From NCBI GenBank assembly GCA_000242815.2, contig AHHB01000037.1, positions 372,001 to 436,000 on the forward strand: a stretch of DNA of 64,000 bases, in the 5' to 3' direction. Numbering within the stretch: the first letter of the stretch is position 1; each line of letters starts with the position of its first letter. The translations under genes and the position numbers were made by a program. The notes beneath the pieces are model-generated. The model did not search any database, was not told where the DNA came from, and worked only from the letters and a program-made list of their open reading frames with translations. This document shows, piece by piece, positions 1 through 8,950 of this stretch. The DNA is from Janthinobacterium lividum PAMC 25724. Lineage in GTDB: Bacteria; Pseudomonadota; Gammaproteobacteria; Burkholderiales; Burkholderiaceae_D.

Positions 1-2
1 CA

Positions 3-773
3 TCCTTGCTCGGCTATGCCCTGCTGCTTGCCGCTCTGCCCGTACAGGCGCAGAGCACGGACAGCACGAACACCACTGCCGCTACTTTCAGCGCCAATGC
101 CAGCCTCACCTCGCAATACATTTCACGCGGCTTTCGCCAGACCTGGGGCAAACCCGCGCTGCAAGTGGGCGCCGACTACGTGCACCCGAGCGGCTGGTCG
201 CTGGGAACGTGGGCTTCCACCGTCAGCGACCGCTATATCGAAGACGCCCGCATCGAATGGGACCTGTATGGCGGCTACAGCGGCACGGCGGGCGAGCTCG
301 GCTATAGCGTGCTGGCGTATTACTACGCGTATCCGGGTGCCGTCTACCGCGCCACAGGCGTCAAATACGACTATGGCGAATTGTCGCTGGGCCTGAGCTA
401 CAGGATGCTGTACGCCAAGTACAACCATACCGTCACGCGGGACTTTTTCGGCGTCACCAATGCGCGTGGCACGGGCTACCTGGACGTAGGCGCGAATGTC
501 GACCTGGGCAATGCCTGGACCTTGAATCTGCATGCCGGCAATGGCCGGGTGGCCGGCACTGGCAATGCCATCTGGAACTGGCGCGACGCCAAGGTCGGCA
601 TCACACGGGCCTTCGACGGCGGCTGGAGCGCCAGCGCCGCCGTCACGCGCGCCTGGGGTGCCACCAACGCCTATGACAATTACACACTGGGCATCCCGAA
701 TGCAGCCGGCCAGTTCGACACCTCGAACCCTGCCGCGACCACGCTGGTCGTGGCCATCAGCAAGACGTTCTAG
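3..773 (+). CDS. TorF-family putative porin (5' end cut off by window edge)
   Basis: The reading frame is open from the first bases of the window, so the true start probably lies upstream. The visible N-terminus (LLGYALLLAALPVQA) is the hydrophobic core and cleavage region of a signal peptide. The mature part begins with ATFSANASLTSQYISRGF, a pattern typical of the TorF/Gcw_chp family of outer-membrane beta-barrels: an early strand followed by an 'SRG' turn. Alternating Tyr/Trp-rich strands continue to a C-terminal Phe, as expected for a beta-barrel recognised by the BAM machinery. The substrate cannot be told. The gene ends 48 bases before the chemotaxis receptor and may be cotranscribed with it. 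Confidence 0.8.
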   Translation, partial: SLLGYALLLAALPVQAQSTDSTNTTAATFSANASLTSQYISRGFRQTWGKPALQVGADYVHPSGWSLGTWASTVSDRYIEDARIEWDLYGGYSGTAGELGYSVLAYYYAYPGAVYRATGVKYDYGELSLGLSYRMLYAKYNHTVTRDFFGVTNARGTGYLDVGANVDLGNAWTLNLHAGNGRVAGTGNAIWNWRDAKVGITRAFDGGWSASAAVTRAWGATNAYDNYTLGIPNAAGQFDTSNPAATTLVVAISKTF

Positions 774-821
774 GCGCGCCGCCCGAGGCACCGATACCAC
801 TCCTTACCAAGGAACAGCATC

Positions 822-2912
822 ATGCAACTTTCCCTCAACAGCAAAATCTGCGTCGCCGCCACCGCGCTTGCCGTCCTCAGCCTGGGCATCACGGCGGCGG
901 TGATCGGCTACAAGAGCAGCGCCAGCGCCGAGGCAGCCGCTTTGGCACTGGCGCGCACCTCGGCGCGCGAAGTAGCAGCTGCGTTGCAGGCACGTATCGG
1001 TAGCAATCTGGCCAGCGTCAGCAGCCTGGCCGGTGCCATGCGCGGCACCAAAAGCGCCAGCCTGCCGCTGCAGCGCGAGCAAATCAATGAACTGACCAAG
1101 GCCACCTTGAGCGGTTCGGAAGACTTGATCGGTGCGGCCGTCACGTGGGAGCCGAACGCACTCGACGGCAAGGATGCGGAATTTGCCAACCAGAAACCGA
1201 ACTACGACGCCAGCGGCCGCTTCATGCCCTACTGGACGCGGGGCGTCGGCGGCAAGCTGCAAGTCGAACCCATCGTCTTCGACCCGAAACCCGGTGCCAA
1301 CGACTGGTATGACGTGCCCAAGCGCACAGGGAAAACCTTCTTTACGGAACCGTACATCTATCCCGTCGACGGCAAGGATGTACTGATGGCGTCGCTGGTC
1401 ACGCCCATCATGATTGATGGCAGCTTCAAGGGCACGGCCAGCGCCGACTTCATGCTCACGCGCCTGGCAAAAATCCTGGCCGACCTGAAAGTAATCGAGG
1501 GTGGCAAGCTGGCCCTGATCTCGAACGGCGGCCTGTACGCCAGCCACCCCTTGCCTGCGCGGCTGGGCAAGAAGGCCGACGACGTGCCGACTGCCGGACT
1601 GGAAAAGATTAGCCAGGGCCAGCCTTATGAATACGAGGATGAACAGGGCTACATCCATTTGCTGCAGCCCCTGCAGATCCACCCCGATATCGCTCCATGG
1701 AGCGTGGAACTGAACTTCCCGAAAAGCGTGTCCATCGCCTCGGCCCGCGAGCTGCTGATCTACACCCTGATCGTCGCCCTGCTGTGCGCGGCGGCAACGG
1801 CCGGTATTTTAATCCTCGTCGTCAGCCAGCTCATGCGCCCGCTGCGCGCCCTGGGCCGCACCATGACGGACCTGTCCAGCGGCGACGCCGATCTGCGCGT
1901 CAAGCTGGAAGTCAAGGGCACCGACGAGCTGGCCATCATCGGCAAGGGTTTCAACCAATTCGTGGAAAAGATCCACGCCGTGCTGCTGCAAGTGCAAGCG
2001 AGCGCCGACAACGTGGCGCGTTCCAGCGCTGAAATTGCACAAGGCAATAACGACCTGTCTGCGCGCACGGAACAGCAAGCCAGTTCGCTGGAAGAAACAG
2101 CGGCCTCGGTGGAAGAGCTGACGGGCACGGTCAAGGAAAACGCCGACCATGCGCGCCAGGCCAATCAATTGGCGGCTTCCGCGTCGGATGTGGCGCAAAA
2201 GAGTGGCGAAGTGGTCGGCAAGGTGATAGCGACCATGACCTCGATCAATGAGTCGTCGAACAAGATCGTCGACATCATCAGCGTGATTGACGGCATCGCC
2301 TTCCAGACCAATATCCTGGCCCTGAACGCCGCCGTGGAAGCGGCGCGCGCGGGCGAACAGGGACGCGGCTTTGCCGTCGTCGCCACGGAAGTGCGCAACC
2401 TGGCACAGCGCTCTGCCGCGGCAGCCAAGGAAATCAAACAGCTGATCGACGATTCCGTCGGCAAGGTGGCCACAGGCAGCAAACTCGTCGATGAAGCGGG
2501 CGCCACCATGGAGCAAGTAGTCGACAGCGTGCGCAAGGTCACCGCCATCATGGCCGACATCAGCGTCGCCACCAGCGAGCAAAGCGATGGCATCGCCCAA
2601 GTCAACCAGGCGCTGGCGCAGATGGATGGCGTGACGCAGCAAAATGCGGCCCTGGTCGAAGAAGCGGCAGCCGCCGCCGAAAGCTTGCAAGACCAGGCCA
2701 GCCACCTGGCCCAGGTGGTCAGCGTGTTCAAGCTGGGCGAGCAGGTGCGCCAGACGGCACCCGCAGTCACCGTGGCAACGCCGCGCGTGGCAACGCCAAG
2801 CACACCAAAGCCCGCCAAGCGCCTGAGCGTCACCAAGCCGCAAGCAGCGCAGCACGCGCCTGCCAAGGCACCGGCCAAGGCACCGGCAGGCGATGACTGG
2901 GAAGAGTTTTAA
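822..2912 (+). CDS. Methyl-accepting chemotaxis protein with periplasmic Cache domain
   Basis: This is a 696-residue transmembrane chemoreceptor. A first membrane helix (about residues 8-30) is followed by a periplasmic dCache-type ligand domain (about 35-300, with the [19 protein letters not shown] stretch typical of dCache_1). A second helix (about 310-335), a HAMP domain and a long coiled-coil signalling domain follow. The hairpin tip is seen as [20 protein letters not shown]. The last residues, DWEEF, match the xWxxF-type tether that docks CheR/CheB in receptors such as Tar. The AAGGAA ribosome-binding site at about 808-813 fixes the ATG start. The Ala/Pro/Lys-rich linker before the pentapeptide is a flexible tether. 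The ligand is unknown; dCache domains often bind amino acids or organic acids. Confidence 0.95.
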   Translation: MQLSLNSKICVAATALAVLSLGITAAVIGYKSSASAEAAALALARTSAREVAAALQARIGSNLASVSSLAGAMRGTKSASLPLQREQINELTKATLSGSEDLIGAAVTWEPNALDGKDAEFANQKPNYDASGRFMPYWTRGVGGKLQVEPIVFDPKPGANDWYDVPKRTGKTFFTEPYIYPVDGKDVLMASLVTPIMIDGSFKGTASADFMLTRLAKILADLKVIEGGKLALISNGGLYASHPLPARLGKKADDVPTAGLEKISQGQPYEYEDEQGYIHLLQPLQIHPDIAPWSVELNFPKSVSIASARELLIYTLIVALLCAAATAGILILVVSQLMRPLRALGRTMTDLSSGDADLRVKLEVKGTDELAIIGKGFNQFVEKIHAVLLQVQASADNVARSSAEIAQGNNDLSARTEQQASSLEETAASVEELTGTVKENADHARQANQLAASASDVAQKSGEVVGKVIATMTSINESSNKIVDIISVIDGIAFQTNILALNAAVEAARAGEQGRGFAVVATEVRNLAQRSAAAAKEIKQLIDDSVGKVATGSKLVDEAGATMEQVVDSVRKVTAIMADISVATSEQSDGIAQVNQALAQMDGVTQQNAALVEEAAAAAESLQDQASHLAQVVSVFKLGEQVRQTAPAVTVATPRVATPSTPKPAKRLSVTKPQAAQHAPAKAPAKAPAGDDWEEF

Positions 2913-2931
2913 GCGCAGTAAAGCGTCGCTA

Positions 2932-2956
2932 CCGCGCAAAGATCGTCTTTGCGCGG
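2932..2956 (+). terminator. Hairpin downstream of the chemoreceptor gene
   Basis: A perfect 11-base stem (CCGCGCAAAGA / TCTTTGCGCGG) with a three-base loop lies 20 bases after the stop codon. No clear T-tract follows, so it may be a weak or factor-assisted terminator. Confidence 0.5.
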
Positions 2957-3445
2957 GCGCAGCCGGAGCAGAATCGTGCGCCTTGGTGTTTTTCCATAGG
3001 CAATTATTTTCTCCATCGCGCTTTACCGGGAAGCCCCGTCCTTGATTTTCAGGACGCGACAGGCTGAATCCCGCAATCCGTCAGCCATCGGCTTGACAAC
3101 GTTGGCGCGCTTGTTCACACCGTCGAGGGTGGCTCAATTCTTCGAATCGAGCCGCGCGCGAACCAGGTGACACGAATAAGGGCAAGGGCAAGGGCAAGGG
3201 CAAGGACAAGGGCAAGGACAAGGACAAGACTAACAAACTCCGCCAGCCTCACTTTTACCAGTACGCAAAAATCAGCGCGCCTGCGCCAACAATACCCACC
3301 TTGCGAAAATTCACGCCTACCTGCTGATATCAAGGTAATGCGCCGCCAGCGACACTGATATTGCCGATGCCAAACTTGCGTTCATCAAGCGCTTGCCACT
3401 CACGTTCAATGCACACAATACCCGGCTACTGTTTGCAGATTTGCG
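2957..3445. other. Gene-free stretch between the chemoreceptor and the siderophore island
   Basis: I see no convincing gene here. It holds a short inverted repeat (CGTCCT / AGGACG at 3037-3056) and the hexanucleotide repeat listed separately. Base composition falls noticeably toward the right, so the left boundary of the low-G+C siderophore island probably lies here. Open frames across the stretch are short and are mostly translations of the simple repeat. Confidence 0.5.
3177..3230 (+). repeat. Hexanucleotide tandem repeat (AAGGGC/AAGGAC)
   Basis: About eight to nine consecutive copies of a six-base unit, AAGGGC or AAGGAC, run through this stretch. Read in frame it would give Lys-Gly/Lys-Asp runs, but neither strand offers a convincing gene around it. 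Such repeats are prone to slippage, so copy number may vary among strains. Confidence 0.85.
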
Positions 3446-4204
3446 CTAATCGGAGGCTGCGCAATATGCCATTCGTAAAATCTGATGGCGTTCTTGCATG
3501 CTGCGTTTGGGGCAGTCATGGCACTTTTCCCCATCAGCGCGACGAAAATGCTGGCAGCACGATTGTCTGCAGATGGCAAGGCGTGGTGCTTGCTTTTCCA
3601 TTTTTACTTCTATCACTGCATCGGTGCAGGACAGTTGCAGCGCATCAAGCCATTGTTGGCTCCAGTATTTTATGTCGCTATTGGCTATCGTCTTTCGATG
3701 TTGCTGGGCATGTAGCAGTGCCGACGTTACGCAATCGGCCTCCAGCATATTGGCCAGTTTTTCTGGCAGTCTGGTGTGCTTGCATAATGCGAGATACAGC
3801 GACTCGCGCAGTACAACGATATTTGTTGCTGCAGTCTTAATCAAGCTCTCGGTTTTTGCGGTAGGTAGCGCTTGCTGCGGAAGAGAAAATCCGGCAACAA
3901 GCCCAGGGCGCAACGTTTGCTTCATCCCGTTCAGGCTCGGTACACAGTGCGCTACATGTGTGCTGAGCACACAAAGATATACCGGCTGCCATATCAACAG
4001 GTTCCAGCAACGACACGACCAGTAATGCGGACCGGCTTCCGGGTAGTTACTTTGCAAAAATTGATACAGATGTTGTACTGCCAATGCAGGCGCATGATCG
4101 ACATCAATTGTCATGTGATGAGATTGCCCATGGCGACCGGCGATACTACCGTCCAGGCCAGGCAGAACCTGGCTGATCATGGCGAATAATTCTTGCAGTG
4201 ACAT
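3446..4204 (-). CDS. Siderophore ferric-iron reductase, FhuF-like (AHA_1954 type)
   Basis: The 252-residue protein ends with a four-cysteine cluster, CC-x10-C-x2-C (CCQHF...KCHDC, about residues 216-231). This is the [2Fe-2S] ligand pattern of FhuF-type siderophore-iron reductases. Known family members act in the cytoplasm and release iron from imported ferric hydroxamates by reduction. The rest of the sequence is divergent, as usual for the family. It is the last gene of the iron operon, 95 bases after the TonB-dependent receptor, which fits a role in stripping iron from the same siderophore; alcaligin-type clusters carry comparable reductases. G+C content is lower than in the flanking chromosome. 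Confidence 0.8.
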   Translation of the reverse strand: MSLQELFAMISQVLPGLDGSIAGRHGQSHHMTIDVDHAPALAVQHLYQFLQSNYPEAGPHYWSCRCWNLLIWQPVYLCVLSTHVAHCVPSLNGMKQTLRPGLVAGFSLPQQALPTAKTESLIKTAATNIVVLRESLYLALCKHTRLPEKLANMLEADCVTSALLHAQQHRKTIANSDIKYWSQQWLDALQLSCTDAVIEVKMEKQAPRLAICRQSCCQHFRRADGEKCHDCPKRSMQERHQILRMAYCAASD

Positions 4205-4299
4205 GACACCTCATGAAGGCATGACAGCGTTGGAAAAGATCGCGGAGCAAGGTGCATCGCTTGCGTTATGCACCCTGATGTTTGCGCTGATGTGCCGGA

Positions 4300-6468
4300 T
4301 CAGAAACGTTTGCGCAGCGTAGCGTTGATATTGCGCGGCTTGCCATACTGGTATTGGTCGTATTGGCCTAGCTGCGAGTAATAAGTCTTGTCGAACACGT
4401 TTTCCACATTCACCGTGAGCGACAACTGCTTGTCAAACTCGTAGCGCGCCATCAGATTCCAGAGCGCGTAAGAACCTTCTTCCAGCTTGACCTTGCTGCG
4501 ATCAGGTCGGTTGACGATATTGCTGTTCTGACTTTGCCAGTTGGCGCCGCCGCCTAAGGTCAGCTGATTCCATGCGCCCGGGAGCTGGTAGCTGCTGAAA
4601 AGTTTGAATTGACGGCGTGGCAAGGTGGTACTGAGTGCCTGCCCTTTATCGTCATGGCTGGAAAATACCGTATAGCCAGCAGTCAGGTTCCAGCCCTTGG
4701 CTAACTGGCCGGAAATTTCAGTTTCGAAACCGCGTGTCTTACCACTGCCGACGCTTTGATAGACCTGAACGCGTCCCGGCAGATACTGTCCAGGTACCGC
4801 TTGCGCTATGTGTTGGCGATCAATATCAAATACGGCGGCAGAGACATTGACTGCATTACCCAGCAAGGCTGCTTTGACGCCGATCTCCCGGTTCTGTCCA
4901 ATTTCTGGTACCAGTGCTTTTGCATTGGCATCGAGCACGGTTTGCGGCGTGAAGATATCCGTATAACTGGCATAGACCGACGTGGTATCGGTGAGCGCAT
5001 AATTGACGCCACCATAGAAGGAGAACTCCTTGTAGTCAGCATCGCTACGCGTACCGAAGTTGTTAGTCTTGCTGTGGTAGTTGGTGAAGCGTCCGCCGAC
5101 AATGAGCGATAGCGGGTCGGTCAGCGACAGTTGCGTAACAGTGTAGAGTGCCTGCTGTTTGTTGCGGCCATCGGAACCTATCGTACTGGTCGAACTCCAT
5201 GCAGGCTCGGCTATGCCGTAGCCTGAAGTGAGGAAGTCACCGAGCGGTGGCAGTGCTGCGCTCGGATAGTAATACGGAGTATTAAAGCTTTGCTCGTTGA
5301 GATTTAAGCCTGCATTGAGCTTATGCTGGCGGCCCAACAATTGGTAATTTCCACTCAGGCGCAGGTCGCCAGCATGTTGAATGCGTGTCGCTTCAATCTT
5401 GCTGAAGGCACCACTGTTCAAACCCACATTGGTTTGCGCATTTGGTGCGCCGTAGACGTAGGCATTATTCATCTGCAGTTGGTTGTGACCATAAGCGAAG
5501 CTGGCTTGCAGTTGCCAATTTTCGTTGAGCGTATGTCTGAGACTGGCAAATCCATTGAACGCCGTAGTATCTGATTTAGACCAGGGCTGCGCCGTGGAGG
5601 CCGAGCGCGGATAATTGGTTCTGCTGCCATCACTATAGAACAGCGGTAAGCCACCCGATATCGTGCCGCGAGTACGATTTTTTTGATAATCCATACCGAC
5701 TGTGAGGAGCGTATCGCTGCTCAGGTCAGTTTCGATCACGCCATAGAGAACGTCGCGCTGTTGCCGGTACCGGTCGAGGAAAGACTGGTTCTCCTGGTGC
5801 GCGCCGACCAGGCGCCCACGCACGCTGCCGCTGGCATTGATAGGGCCGGCAACATCGACTTCGCTGCGCCAGGCATTCCACGCCCCCAGCCCCAGCAAGG
5901 CACTCCCCTGGAAATCGGCAGTCGGTTTTTTACGCATCAGATTGACCGAGGCCGAGGGATTGCCGGGGCCAGTGGTCAGGCCAGTAGCGCCGCGCACGAC
6001 TTCCACACGGTCGTACAGCGCGGTGTCCATCGTATTGTCGCCATAGTTAAAACGGGTGTCATAGAAAGTGGGGACGCCATCGTACAAAATGTTAGTAATG
6101 CTCATGCCGCGTGAAAACAAGCTGAAACGGTCTGCCTCGTATTGTTTGGCACTCAAGCCCGTCGTGGCATTGATGACATCAATCACGCGTTCGAGCCGTT
6201 GGTCTTGCAATCGTTGATGAGTGATCACACTGACCGATTGCGGTGTATCTCGCAGGGACAGATCAAGACCAGTTGCACTGGAGGCTCTGGGCGCGGTGTA
6301 GGACTGCGAATCTTCAGTCGTCGTTGATGATGGACGTTTGGCCGTGACGGTAATCTCGGTTAGCACGGCCGGATCGGAGCTCGTTTCGGCGCGAGCGACA
6401 GCTAGTTCTGTCAGGCTGGTGCTGGCCAATAATAAACCGAGGACTTTGCGTGTTTTAGCGCGCTTCAT
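4300..6468 (-). CDS. TonB-dependent siderophore receptor (FhuE/FpvA-like)
   Basis: I chose the ATG at 6468, where a signal peptide begins (MKRAKTRKVLGLLLAST...VARA), giving 722 residues; the frame stays open upstream but overlaps the previous gene. A TonB-box-like segment (EITVTA) follows, then a plug domain with the LRDTPQSVSVITHQRL and VEVVRGATGL motifs, then a 22-strand-type barrel ending in Phe. There is no N-terminal signalling (STN) extension, so it probably acts only in transport. The 'RGMSITNILYDGVP' stretch resembles FhuE-type ferric hydroxamate receptors. It sits 73 bases downstream of the siderophore synthetase and should import the ferric form of the product made by this operon. 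Confidence 0.92.
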   Translation of the reverse strand: MKRAKTRKVLGLLLASTSLTELAVARAETSSDPAVLTEITVTAKRPSSTTTEDSQSYTAPRASSATGLDLSLRDTPQSVSVITHQRLQDQRLERVIDVINATTGLSAKQYEADRFSLFSRGMSITNILYDGVPTFYDTRFNYGDNTMDTALYDRVEVVRGATGLTTGPGNPSASVNLMRKKPTADFQGSALLGLGAWNAWRSEVDVAGPINASGSVRGRLVGAHQENQSFLDRYRQQRDVLYGVIETDLSSDTLLTVGMDYQKNRTRGTISGGLPLFYSDGSRTNYPRSASTAQPWSKSDTTAFNGFASLRHTLNENWQLQASFAYGHNQLQMNNAYVYGAPNAQTNVGLNSGAFSKIEATRIQHAGDLRLSGNYQLLGRQHKLNAGLNLNEQSFNTPYYYPSAALPPLGDFLTSGYGIAEPAWSSTSTIGSDGRNKQQALYTVTQLSLTDPLSLIVGGRFTNYHSKTNNFGTRSDADYKEFSFYGGVNYALTDTTSVYASYTDIFTPQTVLDANAKALVPEIGQNREIGVKAALLGNAVNVSAAVFDIDRQHIAQAVPGQYLPGRVQVYQSVGSGKTRGFETEISGQLAKGWNLTAGYTVFSSHDDKGQALSTTLPRRQFKLFSSYQLPGAWNQLTLGGGANWQSQNSNIVNRPDRSKVKLEEGSYALWNLMARYEFDKQLSLTVNVENVFDKTYYSQLGQYDQYQYGKPRNINATLRKRF

Positions 6469-6541
6469 GAATCTGACTCTCTTTCTTGAACAGGAAGTCG
6501 ATGGTTGTGGTCGTTGCGATTGTTCATATCTGGCCACTGGC

Positions 6542-8950
6542 TCAAGCCTTGCTGGACAGGCGGAACTGATGTAATGGGTTGTCGAGCATGCCGGCAAATT
6601 TCAGATTTTTTTCTCTGTCATCCAGATCTATCATTTGCTGGTTGTTATTGAGTTGCAGACGATTGAGGCAGGTACGCACAAAGTCGGGTTTGAACAGATC
6701 AAATTGACGATACTTAGCAGCAAACTGAGGGTGACTGCTTTGGTAGTTCGTCACGCAGCTTGCTACCGCTTGCCAGAATTGTGTTTCCGGTAAATTTGCC
6801 TGCCTGTCGAGCAGAGGTGCCAGGTAACGGAAGAAGCAGTCAAAAATATCGAGAAAGATGTAATTGATCTTCATATCGTCTTCGATCTTCACCGAGATAC
6901 GATCCACGCCGGGTGGCAGTTGGCGATCACTGTTAAGTAGGCCAATCTCCTCGGCGATGTCCTTCATGAAGACAAATTGTGGAACGGCGTCTTCCAGAAC
7001 GATAATCAGATTTTCACCGTGCGGCATAAATACAAGGTCATAGGCAAAGAAGGCATGCAGAAGCGGGGTCAGATACGTATCCAGATAGCGCTGCAGCCAC
7101 TCGTGGGCATCAAGACCAGAGCGTTTGACGAGTGCCGCAGCCAGCGAGTGTCCCTCGTTATCGACATGCAGTAGCGAGGCCATCGTCATCAATTGCTGGC
7201 CTGCGCGCAGTTGAGTAACAGGACTCTCGCGCCACAGGGCTGACAGCATTTTTTTGTACGGCGTATCTTTTTCTACCGCGGCCTCAATATAGCGATTGTG
7301 ATAACCAATGGCAGCGACCTCACGCAGTACTGTGAAGCGTTTTTCTTTGAAGACACTATCGGCAGCGACCAGCTCTGTGAGCCATTCATTGATTTGCGGC
7401 GTGGCACTCATGTAGTAAGGAGACAGACCGCGCATGAAGCCCATATTCAAAATAGATAGCGAAGTTTTGACGTAGCGACGCTGCGGCTTCGATATATTGA
7501 AGAAGGTACGGATAGATTGCTGGGCGAGATATTGGTCTTCGCTGCTACCCAGATAGACGATATGCGCGTTCGCGATATCGGCAGCAAAACAGGTCGAGAT
7601 TTTTTCACGCCACTGCCAGGGATGGACTGGCATGAAGTAGTAGTCGCCGATCTGGCAGTCGGCATCAGCAAGTCTGGATTTGAACGATGCCAGTGTGGCT
7701 TCGGACAGCTCCGAGGCCAGCAAAGTGGCATAGTCGAGTTCGCGCACACTGGAAAATTTGGCATGTGTTTTTGCCACGGCGATCCACTCCAGTTCCAGCG
7801 CAGTTGCACTCTCTGGCGCATAGCGTAAGAAATCCTGGCTGTCGAAGCCGATGCGTCCATTGTTGGCGATAAAAACCGGATGGCCTTCACTCATGCCAGT
7901 TTCTACTTGCTGATAAGATGCCTGCACCAGTTCTGCCGAGCTCAGTGTCTGCTTTACCTGCTTGAACGCTTTGCTGTTAAGTGTGGCGCTGATTTCATCG
8001 AGATAAATCGGCAGTTGTTGGGTGCTGATACCGAGCCGGTCTTTTAACTCAATGATCAAGGTGAGTGCATCGAGCGCAACTTCCGTATCGTGTTGAAATT
8101 TGCGTATGGACTGCGGCACGATATCCAAATGATCGAGCGCGTAACGCTGCGCCGTAAACACGTAACTGATCTCTTGCGCGCTGATATTTACGCGGTAGGT
8201 ATTGACCTCTTTTTGCGGCAACACCTCCAGCAGTTTTTCATGCGCAAATTCACTCAGTATTTTGCGTACCAGGTGACGATTTGCCTGTGCCCAATTGGCA
8301 CTGTTGAGATGGCTGAGTGGATGTTGCAAAGTGGGAATGCGGATATCCATTGATGAAGTCCTCTGTGTCATGTTTGAAGGGTGATACAAGTGCATGCAGG
8401 CGGTGGCAAAATCGGCGCGACTGCAAAACGCCAGGCTGGCTAGTTTGTTGCTAAGCTCGATGTCTGCTTGATAGACAAAACCTGCTTTGCGATTAAGCGC
8501 ATGGATTTTTTGGTTCCGCACATCTGGCTCGACCACGATGCGTTGAATCGAAGGCTCGTGAAACAGGAACTCCAGGATCAGTTCCAGCACGGCCTGAGTG
8601 AAGCCGTGCACAGGTTTTTCTGCCGGGCCCACAAAAAAATGCATGCCCCGGTCGCCAGCTTGTACCGGATAGTGTTGTCCTAGCTCGTCATGTGCAGGAG
8701 CGTAGCTTTCCATCAAAAAACTCAGCTCGTCTTTGACGATGCCAACGTAAGCATTGGCGTGTCCGCTCGTTTGCAACTGCTGATAAAAGCGGTGGACCTG
8801 ATCCAGACTTTGTCCTTGCATGCCCCAAAAACGTGCATAGTCGAGGTTGAACCAACGATGCAGCACCGGTATGTCTTGCGCTTGCAGCAGGCGTATCTGC
8901 AAAGAACCCAGGCGGGCATGCTGCTTTTCAAAAAGAATGCTTGGTTTCAT
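6542..8950 (-). CDS. Fused N-acyltransferase / type C NIS siderophore synthetase (IucA/IucC family)
   Basis: This is an 802-residue bifunctional protein. Residues 1-190 form a GNAT-type domain of the IucB/AlcB family, which acylates an N-hydroxylated diamine. Residues 201-802 form a full-length IucA/IucC synthetase. Its motifs GHPVFIANNGRIGF (about 355), PVHPWQW (about 440) and LNMGFMRGLSPYYM (about 495) are those of type C enzymes (AlcC, DesD, PubC), which join N-hydroxy-N-succinyl-diamine units into hydroxamate macrocycles using ATP. The ATG at 8950 overlaps the exporter stop as ATGA, so I prefer it to one 33 bases upstream. A comparable fusion is known in BibC of bisucaberin synthesis. An internal ribosome-binding site and ATG at 8350 could also yield a separate synthetase. 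Confidence 0.92.
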   Translation of the reverse strand: MKPSILFEKQHARLGSLQIRLLQAQDIPVLHRWFNLDYARFWGMQGQSLDQVHRFYQQLQTSGHANAYVGIVKDELSFLMESYAPAHDELGQHYPVQAGDRGMHFFVGPAEKPVHGFTQAVLELILEFLFHEPSIQRIVVEPDVRNQKIHALNRKAGFVYQADIELSNKLASLAFCSRADFATACMHLYHPSNMTQRTSSMDIRIPTLQHPLSHLNSANWAQANRHLVRKILSEFAHEKLLEVLPQKEVNTYRVNISAQEISYVFTAQRYALDHLDIVPQSIRKFQHDTEVALDALTLIIELKDRLGISTQQLPIYLDEISATLNSKAFKQVKQTLSSAELVQASYQQVETGMSEGHPVFIANNGRIGFDSQDFLRYAPESATALELEWIAVAKTHAKFSSVRELDYATLLASELSEATLASFKSRLADADCQIGDYYFMPVHPWQWREKISTCFAADIANAHIVYLGSSEDQYLAQQSIRTFFNISKPQRRYVKTSLSILNMGFMRGLSPYYMSATPQINEWLTELVAADSVFKEKRFTVLREVAAIGYHNRYIEAAVEKDTPYKKMLSALWRESPVTQLRAGQQLMTMASLLHVDNEGHSLAAALVKRSGLDAHEWLQRYLDTYLTPLLHAFFAYDLVFMPHGENLIIVLEDAVPQFVFMKDIAEEIGLLNSDRQLPPGVDRISVKIEDDMKINYIFLDIFDCFFRYLAPLLDRQANLPETQFWQAVASCVTNYQSSHPQFAAKYRQFDLFKPDFVRTCLNRLQLNNNQQMIDLDDREKNLKFAGMLDNPLHQFRLSSKA
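8347..8363 (-). promoter_or_regulatory. Internal ribosome-binding site and start within the acyltransferase/synthetase fusion
   Basis: Reading on the minus strand, GAGGAC lies seven bases before an in-frame ATG at 8350. That ATG encodes Met201 of the fusion (MDIRIPTLQHP), exactly where a stand-alone IucA/IucC synthetase of about 600 residues would begin. The linker just before it, MTQRTSS, looks like a translated intergenic spacer. Confidence 0.5.

Noticed and set aside
3177-3230. Possible CRISPR array
   Set aside because: The units are six bases and contiguous, with no spacers; it is a simple tandem repeat. No CRISPR-like array was seen anywhere in the window.
3115-3358. Small frames on both strands over the hexanucleotide repeat
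   Set aside because: They are translations of the simple repeat with no start signal or family.
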